A stretch of DNA of 64,000 nucleotides from Ostreiculturibacter nitratireducens (GTDB lineage: Bacteria > Pseudomonadota > Alphaproteobacteria > Rhodobacterales > Rhodobacteraceae), in contig NZ_JAVQHL010000004.1 in assembly GCF_032670585.1 (NCBI RefSeq), positions 1 through 64,000 on the forward strand, written 5' to 3'. Under the pieces are notes generated by a model. That model was not told the origin of the DNA and made no database searches. It saw only the letters and a program-made list of their open reading frames with translations. A program made the position numbers and the translations under genes. This document shows positions 17,186 through 26,330 of this stretch, piece after piece; position 1 is the stretch's first letter, and every line of letters begins with the position of its first letter.

Positions 17186-18028
17186 TCAGAGCGTTACGCC
17201 GCGCCGCCCCGCAAGGTCCGTGAAATACTGCCAGGCGACCCGGCCCGAGCGCGCGCCTCGCGTCGCCTGCCATTCGATCGCCTCGGCCCGCAAGCCCTCG
17301 GCCGAGATCTCAACGCCGAAAGCGTCGCAGTAGCCGCGGATCATCGACAGGAACTCGTCCTGGTCGCAGGGATGGAAGCCGAGCCACAGACCGAACCTGT
17401 CGGACAGCGACACCTTCTCCTCGACCGCTTCGGAAGGATTGATCGCCGAGGACCGCTCGTTCTCGATCATGTCGCGCGGCATCAGGTGACGCCGGTTCGA
17501 GGTCGCGTAGAAGATGACGTTCGCGGGCCTGCCCTCGATCCCGCCGTCCAGCACGGCCTTAAGGCTCTTGTAGTGCTGGTCGTCATGCGAGAACGACAGG
17601 TCGTCGCAGAACAGGATGAACCGGTGTCCATGCGCGGCGCGCAGATGCGTCAGAAGCCGACCGACGGAGGGCAGATCCTCCCTGTGCAATTCCACGATCT
17701 TCAGCGGCAGACCGCGCCCCGTCACCTCGGCATGCACCGCCTTGACGAGGCTGGACTTCCCCATCCCCCGCGCGCCCCAGAGAAGCGCGTTGTTCGCGGG
17801 CAGGCCCTTCGCGAACTGAACCGTGTTTTCCAGAAGCGTGTCCCGCGCCCGGTCGATCCCGACGAGCAGCGAAAGATCCACCCGGTTCACCTCGGGCACC
17901 GGCACCAGCCGATCGGGAGAAGTGTGCCAGACGAAGGCGTCAGCCCTGCCGAAATCGGGGACGCGTCCGGGCACGGGCGCGATGCGTTCCAGCGCCTCGG
18001 CGATCCGGAGAAGCGTCTCCTCGTTCAT
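17186..18028 (-). CDS. DUF815 family AAA-type ATPase
   Basis: The 280-residue cytoplasmic protein has Walker A GARGMGKSSL (about residue 84), Walker B ILFCDDLSF, and a downstream arginine-rich sensor region (YATSNRRHL, then DRFGLWLGF), all diagnostic of the DUF815 P-loop family. No biochemical role is established. Its ATG overlaps the tatC stop, so it is the last gene of the tat operon; a role near Tat export or assembly would be a guess from position only. Confidence 0.88.
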   Translation of the reverse strand: MNEETLLRIAEALERIAPVPGRVPDFGRADAFVWHTSPDRLVPVPEVNRVDLSLLVGIDRARDTLLENTVQFAKGLPANNALLWGARGMGKSSLVKAVHAEVTGRGLPLKIVELHREDLPSVGRLLTHLRAAHGHRFILFCDDLSFSHDDQHYKSLKAVLDGGIEGRPANVIFYATSNRRHLMPRDMIENERSSAINPSEAVEEKVSLSDRFGLWLGFHPCDQDEFLSMIRGYCDAFGVEISAEGLRAEAIEWQATRGARSGRVAWQYFTDLAGRRGVTL

Positions 18029-18900
18029 GCCTTGCCGGCCTCGTCGGACGCCCCTTCGGAACCTTCCTCGTCATCCTCGAACCAGAGGCCCTCGGCGCGC
18101 AGCCGCGCCTCGCGCGTCTTCTCGATCCGCGACACCAGGTAAATCGACACTTCGTAGAGCCCGTAGACGACCGAGAAGAGGATGACCTGCGTCACCACGT
18201 CCGGAGGCGTCACCAGTGCCGCGACGATCAGGATGACGACGACCGCATATTTCCGCACGCCCTTCAGGCCCACAGCCGAGACAAGCCCGGCCTTGCCCAT
18301 GAGCGACAGAAGCACCGGCAGCTGGAAGCAGAGTCCGAAGGCCACGATGAACTTCGTGGTCAGGCCAAGGTATTCCTGCACGGAGCCCTGGAACGTGATA
18401 CCGGCGGCGGCAAGTTCCCCTCCGTTCCCGCCTTCAGCGGTCACCGGGCCCTGCTGGAACCCCAGGAAGAAATCGAAGGCAAGCGGCAGCACCGCATAGA
18501 AGGCGAATGCCGCTCCCAGCAAGAACATCACGGGCGAGGCGATCAGGAAGGGCAGGAACGCGTTCTTCTCGGACCGGTAGAGACCCGGCGCGACGAAGCG
18601 CCAAAGCTGGTAGCTGATGACCGGGAAGGACAGCACGAGCCCGCCCAGAAGCGAGATGTTGATCGCGACGAAGAAACCTTCCTGCAGCTTAATGAGGATC
18701 AGGCCGCAATCCTGCCCGCGCGTGGCCAGCGCGTCGCAGATCGGAGTCGTCAGGAAGTTGAAGATCGGGTTCCAGACGGTGAAGCAGATCACCATCGCGA
18801 CCATGAAGGCCAAGACCGACCAGATCAGCCTTTGGCGCAGCTCGGTCAGATGCTCGATCAGCGGCGCGGAGCTGTCGTCGATCTCTTCGTCGTCACTCAT
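18025..18900 (-). CDS. tatC: Sec-independent protein translocase TatC
   Basis: TatC is the membrane receptor for twin-arginine signal peptides. The 291-residue protein has six hydrophobic segments and TatC landmarks: LIEHLTELRQRLIWS near the N-terminus, SYQLWRFVAPGLYRSEKN in the first cytoplasmic loop, and ALVTPPDVVTQVILF. The C-terminus is extended with an acidic tail (FEDDEEGSEGASDE). It lies in the order tatA-tatB-tatC-DUF815 with ATGA overlaps on both sides. Confidence 0.97.
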   Translation of the reverse strand: MSDDEEIDDSSAPLIEHLTELRQRLIWSVLAFMVAMVICFTVWNPIFNFLTTPICDALATRGQDCGLILIKLQEGFFVAINISLLGGLVLSFPVISYQLWRFVAPGLYRSEKNAFLPFLIASPVMFLLGAAFAFYAVLPLAFDFFLGFQQGPVTAEGGNGGELAAAGITFQGSVQEYLGLTTKFIVAFGLCFQLPVLLSLMGKAGLVSAVGLKGVRKYAVVVILIVAALVTPPDVVTQVILFSVVYGLYEVSIYLVSRIEKTREARLRAEGLWFEDDEEGSEGASDEAGKA

Positions 18901-19478
18901 GCCTCACCCTTCTTGGCGGGGGCCTTTTTCGGCTTGGGAGCGGCAGCCTTGGTCGCCGCGGGTTTCGCGGCGGAAGCCTTCGCGGTCGATTTGGCGGCAG
19001 CCGTCTTCGCGGCGGCGGGCTTCGAAGCCGCGGGCTTGGACGCCGGTTTCGCCTCGGCGGGCTTCGCCGCGGCCTCGGGCGACGACGGTGCGTCCCCTTC
19101 CTTCGGCCCTTGCGCCCGAGCGGCGGCGCGCGCCTCCGCCTCGGCCGCCTTCTTGTCGGCGAGAGCCTGGGTTGCCGGACCCTTCGGAGCCGAAGACGGC
19201 TTCATAGGGTCCCATTTCTCGAACTTCTTTGCCGCGTCCTCAAGCGCATCGAGACCGAGACGCTTCTTCGAGGTCATCTCGCGAAGATCCTTGGCCGTGT
19301 CGCTCACGCCGCTTTCACGCGCCGCGTCCTCCATGGCGCGCGAAAAGTCACGGGCCATGGACCGCGCTTTGCCGGTGAAACGACCCAAGGTACGGAACAT
19401 CCCGGGCAGGTCCTTCGGGCCCACCACGATCAGCGCCACGATGGCGATGAGCACTAGCTCGCTCCAGCCGATATCCAT
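18897..19478 (-). CDS. tatB: Sec-independent protein translocase TatB with Ala/Lys/Pro-rich tail
   Basis: TatB forms the Tat substrate receptor with TatC. The first ~20 residues are the membrane helix (MDIGWSELVLIAIVALIVVG), followed by GPKDLPGMFRTLGRF and the amphipathic helix. The protein has 193 residues because of a long tail from about residue 110 rich in Ala, Lys and Pro (repeats such as AAKPAEAKPASKPAASKPA), which is histone H1-like in composition. Such tails vary among alphaproteobacterial TatB proteins and are probably disordered. Confidence 0.93.
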   Translation of the reverse strand: MDIGWSELVLIAIVALIVVGPKDLPGMFRTLGRFTGKARSMARDFSRAMEDAARESGVSDTAKDLREMTSKKRLGLDALEDAAKKFEKWDPMKPSSAPKGPATQALADKKAAEAEARAAARAQGPKEGDAPSSPEAAAKPAEAKPASKPAASKPAAAKTAAAKSTAKASAAKPAATKAAAPKPKKAPAKKGEA

Positions 19479-19522
19479 TCGTGTGACCCCGGTTTCCGGG
19501 ACAAGACGTCAGGCGTTGCGCC

Positions 19523-19738
19523 TCAGGCCTTGTCCTTTTCGGTTTCGGGGGTGACGTCACGCGCCTTGTCGGAGGCGGCATTCTCGATTTCGTCCTTGCC
19601 TTCCTGGACGCCTTTCTTGAATGCGGTGATGCCCTTGCCGACCTCGCCCATCAGCGAAGAGACCTTGCCGCGGCCAAAGAGCACGAGCACCACGACCGCG
19701 ATGAGGATAAGGCCGGGAATGCCGATATTGTTGAACAT
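19523..19738 (-). CDS. tatA: Sec-independent protein translocase TatA
   Basis: TatA oligomers form the protein-conducting element of the Tat system. The 71-residue protein has the N-terminal helix (IGIPGLILIAVVVLVLFGRGK), the FGRGK hinge, and an amphipathic helix GEVGKGITAFKKGVQEGKDE. It opens the tat operon; tatB starts 44 bases after its stop. Confidence 0.95.
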   Translation of the reverse strand: MFNNIGIPGLILIAVVVLVLFGRGKVSSLMGEVGKGITAFKKGVQEGKDEIENAASDKARDVTPETEKDKA

Positions 19739-19906
19739 CTTCTTCTCCCTTCGGGCGCGCAGGCCGCGCCCGTTCAGTTACGCCTCTCATTTATTGGTTC
19801 CGGCGGCTCGCACCAAGCCCCATTCCAATCAATTTCCCGAATTTTCGCGTCGCCGGGCCCGCACGGCGATGTTCCGCGCAACGAAAATGGCCTCCGACGC
19901 ACCCGG

Positions 19907-20998
19907 TCACCCGACACGCGGGAAGACGAAACAGCGGTCGCGGCGGATCATCAGCCACATGGCTGTTCCCGGCCGCGGCAGGAACACGCCCGGCACAGTC
20001 GCCTTCAGTTCCATGCCGCCGAAATCCATGCGGAACTCGACGAGGCTTTCGCGTCCCATGAAGCGCGCGCGCGTAACGACGCCCCGCGCGGGCGTGCCGT
20101 TCTCGGGTGTCGGGTTCGGCCCCCTGCCCGCGCGATCGAAGTCGATCTTGAGGTGCTGCGGCCGGATGACGATCTCGACGTCGGTTCCGTCCGCGAAGCC
20201 GGGCGTCAGGAACTCGCCGAACGGCGTGTCGGTCAGCGCCCCCCGCACCTTCCCGCCAAGAACGTTTATGTCCGAAAAGAACGCCGCCGCGGCGCGGTCC
20301 ACCGGAGCGTTGTAGATGTTGTACGGTGCGCCCTGCTGCACGATCCGGCCACCGCGCATCAGGGCGATCTCGTCGGCCATGCGCATCGCCTCATGCGGCT
20401 CGTGCGTGACAAGAAGGACGGCCGCCCCCTCGTCCTTCAGGACGCCGAGCGTATCGTCGCGAATCCCGTCCCTGAGCCGCTCGTCGAGGCCCGAGAAGGG
20501 TTCGTCCATCAGCAGTATCCGTGGCCGTGGCGCAAGCGCGCGCGCCAGGGCCACGCGCTGCTGTTCGCCGCCCGAGAGCTCGTGGGGGTATTTCGGCCCG
20601 AAGCCGGAAAGCGCGACACGCTCCAACAACTCGCCGATCCGCCTGTCACGGCCCGGGAAGCGACGGGAAAGCCCGAAGCCCACGTTCTCGGCCACCGTCA
20701 GATGCGGAAACAGCGCGAAGTCCTGGAACATCATGCCCACGCCACGCCGCTCCGGCGGCACGTTCGCGTAGCCGTCGCTGACCGTCTCGCCATCGACGAG
20801 GATCCGGCCTTCGTCCTGACGGTCCACGCCAGCGATCATCCTCAGCGTCGTCGATTTCCCGCAGCCGGAAGGGCCGAGCAGGCAGGTCACCTGCCCCGGC
20901 TCGATCGTGAAGGACACGTCGTCCACGACCGTCCGACCGTCGAAACGGCGGGTCAGGTTCTCGGCTTGCAGCCGCGGCGGCGGGGGAGCCTCAGGCAT
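19907..20998 (-). CDS. FbpC/PotA-type ABC transporter ATPase (solitary)
   Basis: The 363-residue protein has Walker A GPSGCGKSTT (residues 42-51), Q-loop MFQDFALFPHLTVAENV, signature LSGGEQQRVALARAL, Walker B ILLMDEPFSGLDE and a C-terminal TOBE domain (about residues 280-360). This layout belongs to importers of ferric iron, polyamines or sulfate/molybdate; the VAENVGFGL and SGLDERLR features lean to ferric iron (FbpC). No permease or binding protein gene is adjacent, so the partner is unknown. It lies downstream of an SDR gene on the same strand with a 100-base gap. Confidence 0.85.
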   Translation of the reverse strand: MPEAPPPPRLQAENLTRRFDGRTVVDDVSFTIEPGQVTCLLGPSGCGKSTTLRMIAGVDRQDEGRILVDGETVSDGYANVPPERRGVGMMFQDFALFPHLTVAENVGFGLSRRFPGRDRRIGELLERVALSGFGPKYPHELSGGEQQRVALARALAPRPRILLMDEPFSGLDERLRDGIRDDTLGVLKDEGAAVLLVTHEPHEAMRMADEIALMRGGRIVQQGAPYNIYNAPVDRAAAAFFSDINVLGGKVRGALTDTPFGEFLTPGFADGTDVEIVIRPQHLKIDFDRAGRGPNPTPENGTPARGVVTRARFMGRESLVEFRMDFGGMELKATVPGVFLPRPGTAMWLMIRRDRCFVFPRVG

Positions 20999-21098
20999 TT
21001 CTGAGCATTTCCATCGGGTTTCAGGCGGGGATAGCAGCCCCGGTGTCGCGCTGCAAGTGTGCTGACGGTTGCAGCAGGGCGCGGCACTGCTCCGATCC

Positions 21099-21878
21099 TC
21101 AGAGCGTCGAATTCAGCGCGCCGCCATCCAAGAGTATGTTCTGCCCGACGATGAAACCCGCGTGGACCGAACAGAGGAAGGCGCACATCGCCCCGAATTC
21201 CTCCGGTGTCCCGTAACGGCCCACTGGAATGGTCGCGGAACGGCGGGCCACTGCTGCCTCCATCGTGATCCCCTCTGCCTTGACCACGGCGCTGTCCAGA
21301 GCCACCGCCCGATCGGTCGCATGAATGCCGGGCAGGAGGTTGTTGATCGTCACACCGCGATGCGCCACTTGCCGCGAAGTGCCCGCGACGAAGCCGGTGA
21401 GACCGGTTCGGGCCGTGTTCGACAGGCCGAGCGCCGCTATGGGCGCCTTCACCGACTGCGAGGTGATATTGACCACGCGTCCCCAGCCCCGCTCCATCAT
21501 GCCCGGAAGGCAAGCCTGCATCAGCGCGATCGGCGTCAGCATGTTGGCGTCGATCGCCCTGAGGAAGTCCTCCCTGCTCCAGTCGCTCCAGATTCCGGGC
21601 GGCGGCCCGCCAGCGTTCGTCACGAGAATGTCGACCTCGCCCGCCGCCGCCAGAACCTCGGCGCGCCCCGCCTCCGTGGTGATGTCCGCCGCGACCGGCG
21701 TCGCCTTGACCCCGTGCCGCGCCGCGAGCTCCTCGGCCGTCGCGGCAAGTGCCTCGGCCCCACGCGCGTTCAGAACGAGATCGACGCCCGCCGCCGCCAG
21801 CGCCTCGGCGCAGCCGCGCCCGAGGCCCTTCGAAGAGGCGCAGACCAGCGCCCGCTTGCCCTTGATGCCCAGATCCAT
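21099..21878 (-). CDS. SDR family protein lacking the usual catalytic Tyr-Lys
   Basis: From ATG 21878 the protein has 259 residues and an NAD(P)-binding GKRALVCASSKGLGRGC start. The segment normally holding YxxxK reads LSNTARTGLTGF, so Tyr and Lys seem replaced by Ser and Arg. This pattern is known in a subgroup of SDR proteins annotated as 3-oxoacyl-ACP reductase-like, for which activity is unclear. The frame opens 49 codons further upstream, but GGGGAG a few bases before 21878 fixes the start. The FbpC-type ATPase gene follows on the same strand. Confidence 0.82.
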   Translation of the reverse strand: MDLGIKGKRALVCASSKGLGRGCAEALAAAGVDLVLNARGAEALAATAEELAARHGVKATPVAADITTEAGRAEVLAAAGEVDILVTNAGGPPPGIWSDWSREDFLRAIDANMLTPIALMQACLPGMMERGWGRVVNITSQSVKAPIAALGLSNTARTGLTGFVAGTSRQVAHRGVTINNLLPGIHATDRAVALDSAVVKAEGITMEAAVARRSATIPVGRYGTPEEFGAMCAFLCSVHAGFIVGQNILLDGGALNSTL

Positions 21879-22052
21879 CTCTACTCCCCATTTTCGGCTA
21901 CGACCGGCGTAGCATCCTGATCGCTCGTGGGGAAGGCCGGCGCTTGCCATCGGGACGATCACGCGGAAATTCAGCCGAACCCCCTGATATGTGGTGATTA
22001 TCCGAGGTGGCGGTGCTATGGCCACGCGCGATTTGACACGAGACCTCCGGTG

Positions 22053-22913
22053 ATGACCGAAAGTGGATGCGGCCCGGCGACGCCGACGGCGCGGCTGCGG
22101 GTGTTTCCCGCGGAGGCGCTCTGGGTCAGCGCCGGCACAAATCTGGGCGATCCGATCGGCGGCGTGGTGACCTGCGAGAAGGGTGACATCTACCGGTTCG
22201 ATTGCGAAGCCCAGCCGCTCCTTCTGCGGATCGGAGAAGTCGGCACCGGTTCAACCCTCCCCATCCACGCGGGATCCGAGACAGGGACGCCCGGCGATGC
22301 CTTCCTGATCACGGACCAACTCACATTCGTTGCGCCCGACGGGCAGAGGGCGAATGTCCTGGTACTGCGCCCCGCCTGGGGAGCCGAGGTCTTCGCGTTG
22401 CCGCTCTGCCCGATCGCGCCCGGGGAGGACTATCGGCTGGTGGAGGTTTCGGCGCCTCGCCCCGACATGCGGCTTTCCGACATCAGCTGCGCCAGCATCG
22501 CGCCGGGAACGAGGATCACGCTGCCCGGCGGAACGGCCCGGCCGATCGAGCGACTGAAGCCGGGCGACCTCGTCCTGACCCGCGACCGTGGCGCGCAGCC
22601 CCTGCGCTGGATCGGAAAGGCGACTTTCCGTGCTAGGGGCCACTTCGCGCCCGTCGTGATTACGGCCGGAGCCTTCGGCAATTCGGGCGACCTCGTCGTC
22701 AGCCAGAGGCACCGGCTCTTGCTCCCGCAACCGGAAGGACCCGGCATTCCCGCATCGAACAGGCTCGTGCCAGCCGGGCAACTCGTCGATGGCGTCTCCG
22801 CGTGCCTGACGGACGGCGGTCTGGTCGAATACTTCAGCCTGGTCTTCGACCGGCACGAGATCGTCTACGCAGAGGGTATCCCCTGCGAAAGCCGGGCGAT
22901 CACGGCGGCCTAG
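22053..22913 (+). CDS. Hint-domain protein (Rhodobacterales type)
   Basis: The 286-residue protein has an N-terminal beta-rich part and a C-terminal Hint fold from about residue 146: IAPGTRITLPGG, IERLKPGDLVLTRDRGAQPLRWIG, a downstream HRLLL block and FDRHEIVYAEGIPCES. Such Hint_2 proteins are numerous in Rhodobacteraceae and are usually secreted or calcium-repeat-associated. Most homologues have Cys directly before the xxPGT segment. Here Ser148 occupies that position, with Cys146 two residues earlier. No signal peptide or RTX repeat is visible, and function is unknown. Confidence 0.8.
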   Translation: MTESGCGPATPTARLRVFPAEALWVSAGTNLGDPIGGVVTCEKGDIYRFDCEAQPLLLRIGEVGTGSTLPIHAGSETGTPGDAFLITDQLTFVAPDGQRANVLVLRPAWGAEVFALPLCPIAPGEDYRLVEVSAPRPDMRLSDISCASIAPGTRITLPGGTARPIERLKPGDLVLTRDRGAQPLRWIGKATFRARGHFAPVVITAGAFGNSGDLVVSQRHRLLLPQPEGPGIPASNRLVPAGQLVDGVSACLTDGGLVEYFSLVFDRHEIVYAEGIPCESRAITAA

Positions 22914-23061
22914 CCAATTGCAGCCAAGGCCCGGCAGGTGAATCGCGGCGGCACAATTCCAGTCTACCACCCAGGCGGATTGCCCCGGGTTTGACATGAC
23001 GCAAGGCGGCACCAATCTCGATACAGGAACATACGAATCCGAAGGCCAGGAGGATTACAGG

Positions 23062-23898
23062 ATGAAGACCTATATCGTCGCCACAGACCTCTCCGCTCGC
23101 GCCGACCGCGCATTCCGCCGTGCTTTCAGCCTGGCCCGCGAACACGGGGCGCGTCTGATCGCCGTTTCCGTCGTGGACGACACGCTGCCTGACGCGATCG
23201 CCGCCCGGCTCTCGGCCGAGATGGTGTCCGAACTCGACCGTCTGTGCGAAGCCGACGCGGATTCGGGAAAGGTGGACTACGAGACGCGCGTTCTGCTCGG
23301 CGTGCCCTCCAAGACCATTGCCGAACTGGCTCGGGAGGAGAAGGCCGACCTTCTCATCCTCGGAATCCATCGCCCCCGCCCCTTCGCCGACACCGTCCGC
23401 GACACGACGATGCAGCGGATCATCCGCCTTGCCAATTGCCCGGTCCTCCTCGTCCGCGATCCAGCCACCAAACCCTACCAAACTGTCCTCGCCACGGTGG
23501 ATTTCTCGCCCGCCTGCGCCGCCGCGATGAAGGCCGCTCACAAAGTCGCGCCGAAGGCGAAACTCGTCGGCGTCCATGCCCTGCACATCCCTTATGACGG
23601 TTTCCTCCCTGCCGGTGGCGACGTGCAGTTCAGGGCAGAGGCGGAAGCCGCGCTGACCGAGTGGCGCGAGGCGCAGAAGATCCCCGAAAGCCTCGGAACA
23701 TTCTCCATCGACACGGGCGTGCTGAACGAGGTCATTTCCGCCGCGATAGCCGAACACCGGCCCGACCTCATCGCTGCGGGGGCTCATGCGCGCGCGGGCC
23801 TCGTGCGGTACTTCCTCGGAAGCTTCACGACGAGACTTCTGCACGACCCGCCCTGCGACGTGCTGGTCGCACCTCCGCCTCCGCGCGTCGAGCGGTGA
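23062..23898 (+). CDS. Universal stress protein with two UspA domains
   Basis: The 278-residue protein is two tandem UspA domains: MKTYIVATDLSARADRAFRRA to about residue 130, and KPYQTVLATVDFSPACAAAM onward to the end. Domain 1 lacks the glycines of the ATP-binding G-2x-G-9x-G(S/T) motif; domain 2 keeps a partial motif (GAHARAG ending in LGSFT). Two-domain Usps often bind ATP only in one half. AGGAGG 8 bases before ATG 23062 supports this start over an earlier in-frame ATG at 22996. The cytoplasmic protein probably aids stress survival. Confidence 0.9.
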   Translation: MKTYIVATDLSARADRAFRRAFSLAREHGARLIAVSVVDDTLPDAIAARLSAEMVSELDRLCEADADSGKVDYETRVLLGVPSKTIAELAREEKADLLILGIHRPRPFADTVRDTTMQRIIRLANCPVLLVRDPATKPYQTVLATVDFSPACAAAMKAAHKVAPKAKLVGVHALHIPYDGFLPAGGDVQFRAEAEAALTEWREAQKIPESLGTFSIDTGVLNEVISAAIAEHRPDLIAAGAHARAGLVRYFLGSFTTRLLHDPPCDVLVAPPPPRVER

Positions 23899-23933
23899 TT
23901 GCGGTTCCCGGCGCGCACGCCTATATCGCGCGC

Positions 23934-25541
23934 ATGCTGGACCACGCTCATAACCGCCCGACATTGCCGCCGGAAATCGCCCGGAGGCGCACGTTCGCCA
24001 TCATCTCGCACCCGGATGCGGGCAAGACGACGCTTACCGAAAAGTTCCTGCTGTTCGGCGGCGCGATCCAGATGGCCGGACAGGTCCGCGCCAAGGGCGA
24101 AGCGCGGCGCACTCGTTCGGACTTCATGAAGCTCGAACAGGACCGCGGCATCTCGGTCTCGGCCTCGGCCATGTCTTTCGACTTCAAGACCTACCGTTTC
24201 AACCTCGTTGACACGCCCGGCCACTCGGACTTCTCCGAAGATACGTACCGCACGCTGACGGCGGTAGACGCCGCGATCATGGTGATTGACGGCGCGAAGG
24301 GCGTGGAAAGCCAGACGCGGAAGCTGTTCGAGGTCTGCCGCCTGCGCGACCTGCCGATCCTGACGTTCTGCAACAAGATGGACCGCGAAAGCCGGGATAC
24401 GTTCGAGATCATCGACGAAATCCAGGAAAACCTCGCCATCGACGTCACGCCGGCCTCCTGGCCGATCGGCATGGGGCGCGATTTCCTCGGCTGCTACGAC
24501 ATCCTGCATGACCGGCTGGAACTCATGGACCGAGCCGACCGGAACCGCGTGGCGGAGTCGATCAAGATCGCCGGGCTCGACGATCCGAAGCTCGCCCAGC
24601 ACGTTCCGTCCGACCTCCTCGCCAAGCTGCGCGAAGAACTGGAAATGGCGAAGGAGCTATTGCCCGCCTTCGACCGCCAGGCGTTCCTCGAAGGCCACAT
24701 GACGCCCATCTGGTTCGGATCCGCCATCAACTCCTTCGGCGTGAAGGAACTGATGGAAGGGATCGGTGAATTCGGCCCCGAACCGCAACCCCAGCGCGCC
24801 GAGGACCGCGTCATCGGGCCCGAAGAAAAGGCCGTGACCGGATTCGTCTTCAAGGTACAGGCGAACATGGACCCCAAGCACCGCGACCGGGTGGCCTTCG
24901 TCCGCCTGGCGTCCGGACATTTCGAACGGGGCATGAAGCTTTTCCACGTCCGGTCGAAGAAGCCGATGGCGGTGTCGAACCCGGTCCTTTTCCTTGCAGC
25001 CGACCGGGAACTGGCCGAGGAAGCCTGGGCAGGCGACATCATCGGCATCCCGAACCACGGGCAGCTGCGCATCGGCGACGCGCTGACGGAGGGCGAGGCG
25101 CTGCGCTTCACCGGCATCCCCTCCTTCGCGCCGGAACTCCTGCAATCGGTGCGGGCCGCTGACCCGATGAAGGCCAAGCACCTCGACAAGGCACTGATGC
25201 AATTCGCCGAGGAAGGCGCCGCCAAGGTCTTCAAACCCGCCATCGGTTCGGGCTTCATCGTCGGCGTCGTCGGCGCCCTTCAGTTCGACGTTCTCGCAAG
25301 CCGGATCGAGCAGGAATATTCGCTCCCCGTCCGCTTCGAGCCGACGCAGTTCACTTCCGCACGCTGGGTGACGGGGCCGAAAACCGACCTCGACAAGTTC
25401 GTGAACGCGAACAAGGGCCACATCGCCACCGACAACGACGGCGATACGGTCTACCTGACGCGCCTCCAGTGGGACATCGACCGCATCGCGCGGGATTTCC
25501 CCGAACTGAAGCTTTCGGCCACGAAGGAAATGATGGTCTGA
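23934..25541 (+). CDS. prfC: Peptide chain release factor 3
   Basis: RF3 is the GTPase that recycles RF1 and RF2 after peptide release. The 535-residue protein has the G1 loop ISHPDAGKTTLTEKF (about residue 24), G3 DTPGHSDFSEDTYR and G4 NKMDRE, and RF3-specific RARKG-like and QFDVLASRIEQEY segments. Length is close to the E. coli protein. The frame is open upstream into the usp gene, but conservation starts at MLDHAHNRPTLPPEIARRRT, so ATG 23934 was chosen. It converges with the OsmC gene. Confidence 0.95.
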   Translation: MLDHAHNRPTLPPEIARRRTFAIISHPDAGKTTLTEKFLLFGGAIQMAGQVRAKGEARRTRSDFMKLEQDRGISVSASAMSFDFKTYRFNLVDTPGHSDFSEDTYRTLTAVDAAIMVIDGAKGVESQTRKLFEVCRLRDLPILTFCNKMDRESRDTFEIIDEIQENLAIDVTPASWPIGMGRDFLGCYDILHDRLELMDRADRNRVAESIKIAGLDDPKLAQHVPSDLLAKLREELEMAKELLPAFDRQAFLEGHMTPIWFGSAINSFGVKELMEGIGEFGPEPQPQRAEDRVIGPEEKAVTGFVFKVQANMDPKHRDRVAFVRLASGHFERGMKLFHVRSKKPMAVSNPVLFLAADRELAEEAWAGDIIGIPNHGQLRIGDALTEGEALRFTGIPSFAPELLQSVRAADPMKAKHLDKALMQFAEEGAAKVFKPAIGSGFIVGVVGALQFDVLASRIEQEYSLPVRFEPTQFTSARWVTGPKTDLDKFVNANKGHIATDNDGDTVYLTRLQWDIDRIARDFPELKLSATKEMMV

Positions 25542-25550
25542 AGACCGGCG

Positions 25551-25976
25551 TCAGCCGATCTTCACCTCGATCGTCACCTCGGCGTTCAGGAGCTTCGAGA
25601 TCGGGCAGCCCGCCTTGGCCTTGTCCGCGAGTTCCCGGATCTTCGCCTCCGGCGCGGCGGCCCTCACGCTTGTCACGAGATGCGCCTTCTTGACGGTCGG
25701 CCCGCCCTCGGTCGTGGCGTCCAGCGAAATGGTCGAGGTCGTCTCGATCGCGTCGGGCACGATTTCCTCCCCGCCCATCAGCGCGGCCAGGAACATCGAG
25801 AAGCAGGCGGCATGGGCCGCGCCGATCAGTTCCTCGGGGTTCGTTCCCTTCGCGTCCCCGAAGCGCATGGCGTGGGTATAGCTGAGCCCAGACAGCGCCC
25901 CGCTCTGCGTCGATACCGTTCCGCCACCCTGTTTCAAGCTGCCGTTCCAGACGGCAGATCCATGCTTTGCGATCAT
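25551..25976 (-). CDS. OsmC family peroxiredoxin
   Basis: The 141-residue protein belongs to the OsmC/Ohr family, which reduces organic peroxides with two cysteines. Cys58 in AAHAACFSMFLA and Cys124 in AGCPISKLLNAEV are the catalytic pair; the GTNPEELIGAAHAACFS segment points to the OsmC branch rather than Ohr. It stands between prfC (converging) and a small minus-strand membrane protein gene. Confidence 0.92.
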   Translation of the reverse strand: MIAKHGSAVWNGSLKQGGGTVSTQSGALSGLSYTHAMRFGDAKGTNPEELIGAAHAACFSMFLAALMGGEEIVPDAIETTSTISLDATTEGGPTVKKAHLVTSVRAAAPEAKIRELADKAKAGCPISKLLNAEVTIEVKIG

Positions 25977-26105
25977 CTTGCGTCTCCCTGTATCCTGTCG
26001 CGTTCAGGACGTCTCACGATTGGATCACCGGCCCTTGGTCAAGTCAACGAAACGCTATCCGGCCGAGGCGAACTTGAACGGCAAAGAGACGCGACGGTGA
26101 CTGGC

Positions 26106-26330
26106 TCAGGCTTTCCTGACCGGAAGGAAGGGAACGACCGTCGCGACGGGCTGCTCCTCGCGATGGAAAAGCCGCCCGCCATGCGCGGCTCCCCTGTTCC
26201 TGACGGCCTCGGCCAGACGCCGGCTGACGCGTTCCGCCTGCCGGCGCCGGTCGCGGGCGCGGCGCAGCGGCCAGAAGCCAAGGGCGGCAAGAGCCACGAG
26301 AAGGATTGTCACCTGAATCATCGCACTCAT
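26106..26330 (-). CDS. Small single-pass membrane protein, unknown
   Basis: This 74-residue ORF begins with a hydrophobic segment (MIQVTILLVALAALGFWPL) followed by a strongly basic stretch (RRARDRRRQAERVSRR), the usual N-in anchored layout. Two in-frame ATGs occur at 26330 and 26321; AGAAAGG lies directly before the first but about nine bases before the second, which therefore seems the real start. The gene is isolated and shows no recognised domain, so it is a hypothetical protein of moderate confidence. Confidence 0.5.
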   Translation of the reverse strand: MSAMIQVTILLVALAALGFWPLRRARDRRRQAERVSRRLAEAVRNRGAAHGGRLFHREEQPVATVVPFLPVRKA

